NCBI GenBank assembly: GCA_012932295.1
Contig: JAAONU010000002.1
Span: forward strand, 33,877,485-33,941,484
DNA from: Cyclina sinensis
Lineage: Eukaryota; Mollusca; Bivalvia; Venerida; Veneridae
Length of the DNA stretch: 64,000 nucleotides
Direction of reading: 5' to 3'
The notes below the pieces were generated by a model, which saw only the letters and a list, made by a program, of their open reading frames with translations, was not told the origin of the DNA and did not search any database. Positions 1-9,639 of the stretch are shown here, piece after piece (within the stretch, counting starts at the first letter, position 1; every line of letters starts with the position of its first letter). The position numbers and the translations under genes are program-made.

Positions 1-1090
1 AATTTTTCTAGTTAAAGACGAATGTTGGCCACATTCCATGATCTTCTAGTTTTCCGATTGTTTCCTTGTATTTCATTGATAATCCTAACTGTCTGTTATT
101 TTTATGAAGCAGCCATATAGCTCCTCATTTAATCTTCATTTTAGCCAAATATAACTATTTTATTCCATTGTTAAGTAAGTGTAAAATGTAGAAGTTTATG
201 AATCACTTTAACATTTTTACTGGTGTACGCCATTTAACCCAGTGCATTGTGGGATAGATACGGCTGAATAGATCGGTGACTCATCAATATCTTGTAAGTT
301 TAAACTCTTTACCTTACATTTAATATAGTAGAGAAGAGATTGTTACTGTATTTTAGCTCATAATTGTTGTTTAAGTTGTGCAGTCATAATTTTTTAAGAA
401 TCTAAGAGGCCATATTGAATGTTAAAAGATAATATTTTTATCTACCAAATATTGGTCATCTACCATTTTTAGGTAGAGACCATTCTACCAGTTCTTGGTA
501 GATTTTACCAATTTTAGGTAAATTTACCAGTTTTAGGCTGCTTCTACCACCCTTGAGTATATAAGCACTGCATTTTTGGTCATTGGGGTAGTCTTGCTTT
601 GGGTTTTGTCTGGAACTGTGTCTATGCAGATTTTTTTCTTAAATTTTCATAACAGCATAGCTTATCAGAGTGTAAGCCTGATATTGACATTTGTAAATAG
701 AAGGTATTTTTGCGTTGTAAAATTCAACTCTAAATCTAAAGACTTTATAACATTTTTTGAAGTTTTGTTAACACTTTAAAGATTTAGAGAATCTATTTTG
801 GCTGTATGTACACCTTTGTATCATTTGCCACAGTACTTATTATTCAAAAGATACAACGATACTTTGAAACTGCTTATGAAATTAAAACAAGAATTATTAA
901 CAGAACAGTAATCTTCCATATGCTTATAAAAAAAATTCATTGTTCAAAAGTGTGTGTATGTACGCGTTATATTACACTTTGTTGATATTTTTGCTGATAC
1001 TTCAGCACTGAAATAAACTAAGTTTAATTTAACACACTGTGGTTGTGGTCATTAACTATCAGAAAGCAGAAGGCCCCTACCCTCTGAACC
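1..1090. other. AT-rich non-coding stretch
   Basis: No convincing coding exon is seen. Between about 455 and 550 there is a short run of near-repeats built on the words CTACCA, TTTTAGGTA and CTTGGTAGA. The rest is AT-rich sequence ending just before the minisatellite. Confidence 0.5.
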
Positions 1091-1096
1091 GTAACA

Positions 1097-1753
1097 ATAC
1101 TGCCGTATGCTAGCCTATGTTACATCTGCTATGAAGATGGGAGATACTGCCGTATACTAGCCTATGTTACATGTGCTATGAAGATGGGAGATACTGCCGT
1201 ATGCTATGTTACATCTGCTATGAAGATGGGAGATACTGCCGTATGCTAGCCTATGTTACATCTGCTATGAAGATGGGAGATACTGCCGTATTCTAGCCTA
1301 TGTTACATCTGCTGTGAAGATGGGAGATACTGCCGTATGCTATGTTACATCTGCTGTGAAGAAGGGAGATACTGCCGTATGCTAGCCTATGTTACATCTG
1401 CTGTGAAGATGGGAGATACTGCCGTATGCTAGCCTATGTTACATGTGCTATGAAGATGGGAGATACTGACGTATGCTATGTTACATCTGCAATGAAGATG
1501 GGAGATATTGCCGTATGCTATGTTACATCTGCTATGAAGATGGGAGATACTGCCGTATGCTAGCCTATGTTACATCTGCTGTGAAGATGGGAGATACTGC
1601 CGTATGCTATGTTACATCTGCTGTGAAGATGGGAGATACTGCCATATGCTAGCCTATGTTACATCTGCTATGAAGATGGGAGATACTGCCGTATGCTATG
1701 TTACATCTGCTATGAAGATGGGAGATACTGCCGTATGCTATGTTACATCTGCT
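1097..1753 (+). repeat. Minisatellite, about 15 tandem units of 47 or 42 bp
   Basis: Each unit reads roughly ACTGCCGTATGCTAG, then CCTATGTTACATCTGC, then TATGAAGATGGGAGAT. Two length classes occur: a 47-bp form, and a 42-bp form that lacks five bases (GCTATG in place of GCTAGCCTATG). The two classes are interspersed. Point variants (CTGTGAAG, ATGTGC, GACGTATG) are scattered, and the array ends in a partial unit near 1750. The open frames crossing it are produced by the repeat and are not genes. Confidence 0.95.
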
Positions 1754-1857
1754 GACATTGATGCTAACATACATACATTTATATGGTGTGAGTGAATTTT
1801 GGGCAAGAAATGATGATGGCTGTATAAAAATTACCTATTTGTTGTCCTACAAGAGGC

Positions 1858-2345
1858 TGATGGTAAATTTGATGTATACAACATAACTGCAATGTTGTCA
1901 TTGTTTGAACGTACATACAAAGAACCAAACATTGGTATGAAAATAGCATTTACCTTATGCCTAGCTGAACATGACTTTATGCCAAAGTTCTATGCCATAT
2001 CACATGATACTGTTTTGAATGTTAACTTCAGAAATAAACTATTCAAAACAGCTGAAGGGAAGGGCATTCTAGACAAAATGGTATTCATTAAGTTGATAAA
2101 AAATTTCTACATTCCAAAATGACTTCTGAATTCAAATATTTCCTTTGATAATATTCGAACTATCAGCATATACAAAAAGGAAGATGTCAGTCAAAAGGGA
2201 GGCTTTAAAAAAAACTGCCAACCCCAAAAAGTGGCTTCCTCCCAAGTCTGTAACTGAGAGACTATGTGAGCTCTTTCAATTGCAGGTTGAATATATGGAG
2301 ACTGTTGGGAATCATGATAGCAAGCTACCTAATTTTGTGAGTTAA
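1858..2345 (+). pseudogene. Broken coding remnant, unrecognised family
   Basis: Two stretches in different frames read as parts of one protein. The first (1892-2122) contains GMKIAFTLCLAEHDFMPKFY and stops at TGA. Sense-like codons then continue (NISFDNIRTISIYKKEDVS), and the reading moves to a second frame (about 2185-2345) with NPKKWLPPKSVTERLCELFQ and QVEYMETVGNHDSKLPNF. One nonsense codon and one frameshift therefore separate otherwise protein-like sequence. I cannot name the family with confidence. The composition and the pairing of the two segments suggest a multi-copy mollusc protein in decay. Confidence 0.45.
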
Positions 2346-3219
2346 GGGTGGCCTCGCAGCATAGTTACACAATTTTAAAATGTTCCAATTTAATAATTGT
2401 TTGCCAACTATGAAGATCATGTGAGGAGTACAGTTTTGAATCATTGTGCAAACACATCAAAGGACATAACAACGAAGTAAATGTGGGATAGAGCCGATAT
2501 GCAAACAGCTGCAAACAATCACAATTACATGGATCTACCTGTCACAGAACACAGTTTCATAGTCATAATATTTTTGTGTTCTAAGTATATGATTATCAAT
2601 GAGATATTGTAGACAATTAATTCTGAATGATTTATGCTTATCTTAGCTTAAAGTCTTCAGTTATCAATCACCGTGACCATTAGTATTTGAGATGGTGATT
2701 AATAAACTGGTACTGTTTTCTTTTCAGGTACAAGCAGTTCAAATCAAATTGCAAGAGAAGTATCAACAACTTCCCTACTAAAGTAAGTACGCTGGGGACC
2801 AGACTAGTATTTACATATATGCTAAAGGGGCACGAACTCAGAAAGCAGTTATATACATCAGGTACATTTAACGTTTTGTCTGATGACTTGTGTTTTATTG
2901 CCCATATTTATATCTTGAACAACTATGTGTACTTGTTCATTCAACACTGTTTTTTTTTTTTTCTTGAATAATCTGTACTTGTAAATCAGTTCATTTGATT
3001 CTATTAAGAGCATTAGGCATGAATAAGAACTCATTTATGACAAACTATTATGTTTTTGTTTGTTTGTTTTGTTTTTGTTTGTTTGTTGTTTTTTTGTTTA
3101 GTTTTGTTTTGTTGGTTTTTTTTGGGGGGTGGGGGGAGGGTGTTCTTTTTTGCATTTCTACAGGGGAAAAAAACACTTCAATACATTCTATTTACAGTGG
3201 TATATCTCAAATGCCTTAA
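2346..3219. other. Non-coding, with T/G-rich low-complexity tract
   Basis: No supported gene. A tract at about 3045-3150 consists of repeated TTTG units followed by long T and G runs. A possible acceptor near 2727 (CTTTTCAG followed by GTACAAGCAG) could belong to a small exon, but nothing ties it to its neighbours. Confidence 0.5.
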
Positions 3220-3790
3220 TTGGCAGTACATGTCATGGCATTCCTTGGAAAACATGTTTATACTGGTTGTGAGAAGAAAATGATTTATAAAATGTTTCAC
3301 TCTTGTATGGAGAGGGGAGACTTAGGATCAAATTTAGAAGAATTTTCTAAACCAGATTCTACCGTAAGAATGCTACTTTGTACAACTGCTTTTGGTATAG
3401 GTGTTAATATACCAGACATAGGTTTGTGTTGCATTGGGGTTGTTTAAGTCCATCGAGGGTTACTGGCAGGAGCTGAGAAGAGCTGGAAGAGATAGTTTGC
3501 CAGCAAAAGCAATCATATACGCAACAAAGCATTCTTTGATCAATGTGGATCAGACCATAAAAGACATACTTCATAGAGTGTTAAAAACTATAAATGTACA
3601 CGTAAGCTGGTATTGGACATTTTGTCTGTTGAGAAGGTATTTCAGGCAGTCTAGGACTGTGACAAAACATGTGAAAATAAATGTGACTTTGCTCTTTGCA
3701 GATGTTGTCAAAGGAACTGTTCTTGTTAACAGAAGTTTTAACATAGAAGAAAAGTGTTTACTGACGTTAATATCTGAACATGTAGTGTAG
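3220..3790 (+). pseudogene. RecQ-type DNA helicase remnant (motifs V-VI)
   Basis: The first frame (3220-3447) reads through MERGDLGSNLEEFSKPDS, MLLCTTAFGIGVNIPDI and ends in a stop. A second frame, starting near 3434, continues with SIEGYWQELRRAGRD and AKAIIYA. This order (an F-G-x-G-V-x-x-P-D motif V followed by a Y-W-Q-E-x-x-R-A-G-R-D motif VI) is characteristic of superfamily 2 RecQ helicases, which unwind DNA 3' to 5' using ATP. The usual glycine of QExGRAGRD is arginine here. A frameshift at about 3435-3445 separates the motifs. The N-terminal Walker A and DExH parts are not seen. Further frames to about 3740 hold cysteine-rich pieces compatible with the zinc-binding region after the core. 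Non-functional as it stands. Confidence 0.65.
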
Positions 3791-4870
3791 TGTACATAGT
3801 AAACACGAGGAGTGGCAAAAGATCTGTTGGTTTGAAAACCATTTTGAAAGGACCTTTACAGAAAATTATCGTGATCTTGAATATGAAAACCTGCTTGATC
3901 TGAAATATTGAAAGTCTCAATCACTTCTCTAATTTAAGAAATGTCAGACAATTTTAAACAAGATATTGCCTCAACAAATCAAAGAAAAATGCAGACGATA
4001 TGAGAATGCAGAAAAAGTTAACCAAGTGGTGATTTACACCAACAAGAAACACATTCCATCTGTTATCGACAGACAGCTGAAGTCTATTTTTGAAGAAGAA
4101 AACAATATGCTTTGATGTTGCACAATCTACTTCTGACAACTGCATACATGCTGTAATTGCCTATCAATGCCCTGTCCAAGAAAAGAACTTTGAAGATGTC
4201 TGCAAGAGAGCAGTACATGTACATCTTGCTAGAAGAGTTCATGATACAAATGTAACAGTGTTTTATTATGTGACCCAAGAGAGCCTTGCGTCCTATGTCA
4301 CAGATGAAAACTGAAGTTATGCAAGATTTCATCTCAGAGATGATATAGAAAGTAGAACTGTTCAGCAAATTATCTATACATGGCATTCATCAGAATCAAC
4401 AGAACATCAGCTTTTATACCCAACCACCGAGGATAACTCAGAATGTGAAGTTTATGTGCATGATTTAATTGTAAAACCACTACCAGTTGCTAATTTTACT
4501 TTTAAACAGTGAGTGGTACTTGGAAACTCCAATTGAGATTGTGCTTTTCCTGGAGGCCTTCTTAAACAAGTGGAATATGAGAAGCAAAAACCAAGAAATG
4601 TACCTTGCAGAAAAATTTCAGGACTTCACCAAACATATGATCAGCTACTGAACTACAATGGGCATTTTCTGGCTCTTTTTCAGGAGAATAACACAAAAGA
4701 GCTGTTACTACATTATAAAAGTGTGAATTCTGTTTTTGAACTTACATCTGCCAGTTGAATTACATCTGTATTAAAATCTGCTGAAAACAAACTAAAACAA
4801 GAGCCACCACAAGCGGGGGCCACGCTCGACTTTTTCCTATTTCCAAAGGCAAACACATATCAGGGGAAGC
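3791..4870 (+). pseudogene. Decayed coding segments downstream of the helicase remnant
   Basis: Several short plus-strand frames look protein-like but are broken by stops: ILPQQIKEKCRRYENAEKV near 3966-4020, the 74-codon frame 4090-4314 (FDVAQSTSDNCIHAVIAY), and the 62-codon frame 4570-4758 (LHQTYDQLLNYNGHFLALF). They lie in order after the helicase motifs and may be the decayed C-terminal half of the same gene, but no domain is recognised. Confidence 0.3.
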
Positions 4871-4949
4871 ACATTGTGGTGAAGGGATTTCAAATGAAAC
4901 ATTATTTGGAAATATAATTATCAATTTCATCCATACATAACAAATTTAT

Positions 4950-5377
4950 GGCCAATTTTAGCAACATTCAGAAATTTGACCTTAAAGGTCAAGATCAAGT
5001 TCAGTTTAACCTTCTTTGAAAATATTATCTAAAAGGTAGTTATGTCCAAGCATGAAGACACTATATCCATTAATTACAAAGATATAGCATAGTTAAGCAA
5101 TGTCAAGGTAATTTAAAGGTCAAGTTAATACTTGAATTGTTCAAAATGTTTGTTTTATTCTCAGTGTTGTTTTGTCCCAAATTAGATCAAATCCATCCAA
5201 AAATAACAAAATTTTGGCTACTTTAGCAAAATTCAATAATTCGAACTTGACTGTAAAGGTCATTTTAAGTTCAATAATAATAATAATTTAACATGTAGGT
5301 TTTGACATAAGTGTCGTTTTGTCCAAGTATGAATCAAATCGAAATAAAATAACTTGACCTTGAAGGTCCAGGTCATT
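4950..5377. repeat. Dispersed repeat with internal GGTCAAGGTCA-type units (left part)
   Basis: Related units of roughly 150-200 bp repeat the words CAAAATTCAATAATT, TTGACCTTGAAGGTC and TTTTGTCCAAGTATGAATC. The same repeat resumes at 5842-5890 and again at 15956-16080, where it has been split by a 460-bp TTAA element and a 10-kb element. An uninterrupted unit at about 5290-5345 serves as a reference for the empty insertion site of the 10-kb element. Confidence 0.75.
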
Positions 5378-5381
5378 TTAA

Positions 5382-5841
5382 AGGGATATACAGGCAAAAG
5401 TTTTATGCTTTCTTTCTCATTTCTTCTATCAATATAATATTAATGTGATCAAAATAAATACAATGATCAGTCCCAGTAACAAAGATTTCCTCTTTTTAAA
5501 TGAAAAACCAGGTGGTTTCCTAACTTGACCCATGTGGGTCAAGATAGAAAATTGAGATTTCGGGCTAAATTTCGCAGTGAATGATTGGATGGTTGAAGTA
5601 CCTGTCACGTGATCTACAGCAAAAAAACAACCCACGAGAAACGACGATTGGTTGTTTTTGTCACATAACTCAGTGATTTCATTCACGTTTTATTTTCTGT
5701 TAAAGAACGTTTAAATATTTACATTCAAGCCCGCATTTCACTACAAACATACTGGTAATTTAAAGTTCTTAATATTGAACGTGATTTTAGCAAATAATAT
5801 CAGTTTTGATTTTTTGGTCATTCATTTGCCTGTGTATCCCT
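5382..5841. mobile_element. 460-bp non-autonomous element with TTAA duplication
   Basis: The left end reads AGGGATATACAGGCAAA and the right end is its reverse complement with one mismatch (TTTGCCTGTGTATCCCT). Exact TTAA copies flank both ends, at 5378-5381 and 5842-5845. Inverted ends plus a TTAA duplication fit a piggyBac- or Sola3-type MITE. No transposase is present; frames inside it are not considered genes. Confidence 0.8.
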
Positions 5842-5890
5842 TTAAGGTCAAGGTCATACTTGTATTATTCAACCTGTCAGTTTTGTCATA

Positions 5891-5921
5891 CAGTACGCGC
5901 CAGGAGGAACTCTCGTTTTCC
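5891..5921 (+). repeat. Left terminal inverted repeat of the 10-kb element
   Basis: It starts CAGTACGCGCCAGGAG right after TTTTGTCATA. Twenty-two bases match the right end exactly, and TTTTCC follows after a 3-base mismatch. Confidence 0.9.
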
Positions 5922-6058
5922 TCGAGGTCATCGCGGAACACCGATTCCGTAAAACGGGACCAAGTCCGCCGTACATCGAGGAAGCCCGCCGCGGACATGT
6001 TCACCAAATATCGCGGCGGACGTCCGCGAAATGATTCCGCGATTTTTTCTACAGGTAA
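5922..6058 (+). promoter_or_regulatory. GC-rich left subterminal region with a donor-like site
   Basis: In an AT-rich window this stretch is dense in CpG. It repeats CATCGAGGAA/TTCCTCGA words, CGCGGACGTCCGCGAAAT and CACCAAATATCGC. Related words occur just inside the right end. It closes with CTACAG followed by GTAAGT, a strong 5' splice site, so it may be a promoter plus a first untranslated exon for a plus-strand transcript. Terminal-proximal repeats of this kind are often transposase binding sites. Both roles are inferred. Confidence 0.5.
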
Positions 6059-6059
6059 G

Positions 6060-7085
6060 TTATTGAAAACGAGGCTTGAAAAAGATGAATGTGGGGTACA
6101 GTGTCGTCTCTGACATAGTTAAAAATATTGAGCGTATCGGTCTTATTAACGCATAAATCTGTCATTTTGATGCATATGTTTACGCACGTCCCTACTTTAT
6201 TAAGCAGCTAAAGAAATCTCGAAGTATTTATCTGTTGAATCAGTTAAATATCATAACTTCAGTTGAATAATTGACTGGGTAGCCATATTATTTCCGATCA
6301 ACAGCTTATGCAATTTTGCGTTCCTATTTTCAGAAAATGTAAACCCGTCTAGGCGGTGTGTAAATATTATTGAATCGATTTTGTATGTAATTAAGAACAA
6401 CGGAAATATTACTGTTTCAGAAAATGTACACTCGTCTAGGCGCTGCGTAAATACAATTGATTGATTTTGTACACAATAAAAATAACGGAAATAATAAATT
6501 TTTATTCTATAAAAGTAAGATATGATTTGTTTCCAGTAATCAGATATTTTTATGTTAGCATCGAGGGCTTCTACACCAGATGTCAGGTGTAAATCAAATA
6601 ATACCGTTGGTTCTTTATTTAACTCTAATACAACGACAAATGAAGAAATGCCGACAAGTCAAACAATTATGTTGAATTCTTATTTTTCCTACATGTATAT
6701 GCGATAACAAAACAATCAGACAGGCGGATCTTATTTTATATCACTCACTGGAATTTTTAACAACATCAGGATTAGCAGTATGTTGAAGTTAGTCTGTTTT
6801 TGACAATTATCAAGCTTTTCCAAAAATCTGTTTGCTAACTCGAGACTGACGCAGTGACTCAGTTTACACTTTGATGTATGCTTTCATCACCCGTGGAATC
6901 ATTTAAAGTATAAATATTAATTTACGTGACCTTGGCGAGGAAACTGTATGGTCCATGTGCAAAAGATCCATTTAATTGTAATAAAAATATAAGCGGAATA
7001 TACGTTATTCATGTAATCCTTTATTGCTGTTTTTCCTAGCAAATACATGTAGTTATCAAATATTACACGTGACTTATGAAGTAAA
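6060..7085. other. Left interior of the 10-kb element, no gene seen
   Basis: AT-rich. A short segment is nearly duplicated at about 6330-6375 and 6420-6470 (AAAATGTAAACCCGTCTAGG and AAAATGTACACTCGTCTAGG, each followed by TAAATA). No exon is supported. Confidence 0.5.
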
Positions 7086-9240
7086 ACAAGAGGGCCATCA
7101 TGGCCCTGGATCGCTCACCTGAGTACTTAGGTTTGCTGTTAAGCAGTATTTCATTTTTTAATTGAAAATATGTAAGTGCCTACAAACCAAATATGTAAAA
7201 TATCAGTCAATAAATAAAGGCTCTATGACAGAAAGTAGAAATATCTATTATAAGCTATGGTGACCTTGACCCAGTGACCTCAAACCCTACCCATGGGTAG
7301 AGGTCCATGCAAGGAACCTCTATACTGAATATAAAAGATATTGGTCTATAAATGAAGGCTCTATGAGGTACAGTAGATAAATCTACTTTTAGCCTCCGTG
7401 ACCTTTAACCTAATTCAATAATTTGAAAAAGCTTGATAAAGCTTGCTTCATGCCAAATTTTAAAATTCTAGGTCTTGTGGTTTCAGACAAGAAGATTTTT
7501 AAAGATTTTCTTCTATATTGTTATTTAAAACTTGTGACCCCTTGGGCGGGGCCAATAGTGACCCTAGGGACATTTTTCTAACAAACTTGGTAGAGGTCCA
7601 CTAGACAATGCTAGACACCAAATATCTAAGCTCTATAACTTACTGTTTCTGACAAGAAGATTTTTTTAGATTTTCTTATATAACTCTATGTAAAACTAGT
7701 GGCCCCTGGGGCGGGGTCATTTTTGACTCAGAGGCCAGGATTTGAACAAACTTGGTAGAGGTCCACTAGACAATGCTACACACCAAATATCTAAGCTCTA
7801 TAACTTACGGTTTCTGATAAGAAGATTTTTTTAAGATTTTCCTATATAACTCTATGTAAAACAAGTGACCCCCGGGGCGGGGCCATTTTTGACCCAGAGG
7901 CCAGGATTTGAACAAACTTGGTAGAGGTCCACTAGACATGCTACATACCAAATATCTTAACTGTAGGCCTTCTTGTTTCTGACAAGAAGATTTTTTAGTT
8001 TTTCCTATATAACTCTATGTAAAACAAGTGACCCCTGGGGCGGGGTCATTTTTGACCCAGAGGCCAGGATTTGAACAAACTTGGTAGAGGTCCACTAGAC
8101 AATGCTTCACACCAAATATCTAAGCTCTATAACTTACGGTTTCTGACAAGAAGATTTTTTAAGATTTTCCTATATAACTCTATGTAAAACTAGTGGCCCC
8201 TGGGGCGGGGCCATTTTTGACCCAGAGGACAGGATTTGAACAAACTTGGTAGAGGTTCACTAGACAATGCTACACACCAAATATCTAAGCTCTATAACTT
8301 ACGGTTTCTGACAAGAAGATTTTTTAAGATTTTCCTATATAACTCTATGTAAAACTAGTGGCCCCTGGGGCGGGCCATTTTTGACTCAGAGGCCAGGATT
8401 TGAACAAACTTGGTAGAGGTCCACTAGACAATGCTACACACCAAATATCTAAGCTCTATAACTTACGGTTTCTGACAAGAAGATTTTTTTTAGATTTTCT
8501 TATATAACTCTATGTAAAACTAGTGGCCCCTGGGGCGGGGCCATTTTTGACCCAGAGGACAGGATTTAAACAAACTTGGTAGAGGTCCACTAGACAATGC
8601 TACACACCAAATATCTAAGCTCTATAACTTACGGTTTCTGACAAGAAGATTTTTTTAAGATTTCCTATATAACTCTATGTAAAACAAGAGACCCCCGGGG
8701 CGGGGCCATTTTTGACCCAGAGGATATGATTTGAACAAACTTTGTAGAGGTCCACTAGACAATGCTACATACCAAGTATTTTAACTCTAGGCCTTGTGGT
8801 TTCTGACAAGAAGATTTTCAAGTTTTCCCTATGTAACTCTATGTAAAATCAACTGACCCCTTGGGTTGGGTCAGTTTTGTCCCCAGGGACATAATTTGAA
8901 CAAACTTGGTAGAGGTCCACTAGATGATGCTTCATACCAAATATCAAAGCTCCAGGCCTTGTGGTTTCGGAGAAGAAGATTTTTAAAGATCCAACTTATA
9001 AAATCTATTTTTAGCTCCAGTGAACCAGAAATGCAATGGACCAGAACCATTTGAACAATCTTGGTAGAGCTTCATGCAAGGAACATCCCAGGCAAGTTTC
9101 ATTAAATTTGCCCCATTGGTTTCAGAGGAGATGTCGTTTGAATGAAAAGTTGACGACGGACGGACGGACGGACTGACGACGGACAAAGACCGATCAGAAA
9201 AGCTCACCCTGAGCACTTTGTGTTCAGGTGAGCTAAAAAA
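7086..9240. repeat. Bivalve-type dispersed repeat with about nine 165-bp core units (copy 1)
   Basis: It begins AACAAGAGGGCCATCATGG with a TCGCTCACCTGAGTAC box and ends TGTGTTCAGGTGAGCTAAAA, so the two ends contain an inverted CACCTGA/TCAGGTG pair. The core is a tandem array. Each unit includes ACTTGGTAGAGGTCCACTAG, ACCAAATATCTAAGCTCTA, TTTCTGACAAGAAGATTTTT and CCCTGGGGCGGGGCCATTTT; the GGTAGAGGTCCA word recurs about every 165 bp from about 7,585 to 8,905. Near the end is GACGGACGGACGGAC. The structure resembles tandem-core non-autonomous elements of bivalves, but no coding capacity is seen. It is nested inside the 10-kb element. Confidence 0.85.
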
Positions 9241-9639
9241 GTAAAAAAAATATACCCATTAACTCTGATAAAAGTTCTCGAGGCTTAGAACATCAGATTA
9301 TACATCTGCTGTAGTTAAGCATTTTGCACATACACATATTGTAACTTTACCTAAAAGAATTACTGTTTTGTGAATCACTGTTATAACAAGAGTTATTTTT
9401 TCGGTATCCGTTGATTATGGTTCGTATATCTATCTCCGTCATTATAACTGGATAATTTGCCTGGCATAGGGAACAAATGCACATGAAGAAAAAAGACATA
9501 TGGAAAATACTGACTTTGTGATTTAATTTATAAAAATGAAAAAAATATGAATCTCAAACATAACATATAATTATCAGACATATGTGTCCCTGGATCCTTC
9601 ATGTACATAAAATTGTTAACCTTGAGAAAACTTTTAATT
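9241..9639. other. Downstream flank of the minus-strand BEN gene
   Basis: AT-rich, presumably containing the 3' untranslated region of the minus-strand BEN gene. No clear poly(A) signal was identified on that strand. Confidence 0.4.

Noticed and set aside
1604..1795. 63-codon open frame across the minisatellite
   Set aside because: It is a translation of the 42/47-bp repeat units and has no independent support.
2995..3283. Two overlapping plus-strand frames rich in Phe, Val and Gly
   Set aside because: They translate the T/G low-complexity tract; only the part after 3220 belongs to the helicase remnant.
8983..9216. Minus-strand frame reading MLRVSFSDRSLS, repeated at 21961, 35880, 38324 and 39279
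   Set aside because: It lies in the right end of the dispersed repeat, covers the GACGGACGGAC stretch and differs by repeat decay only.
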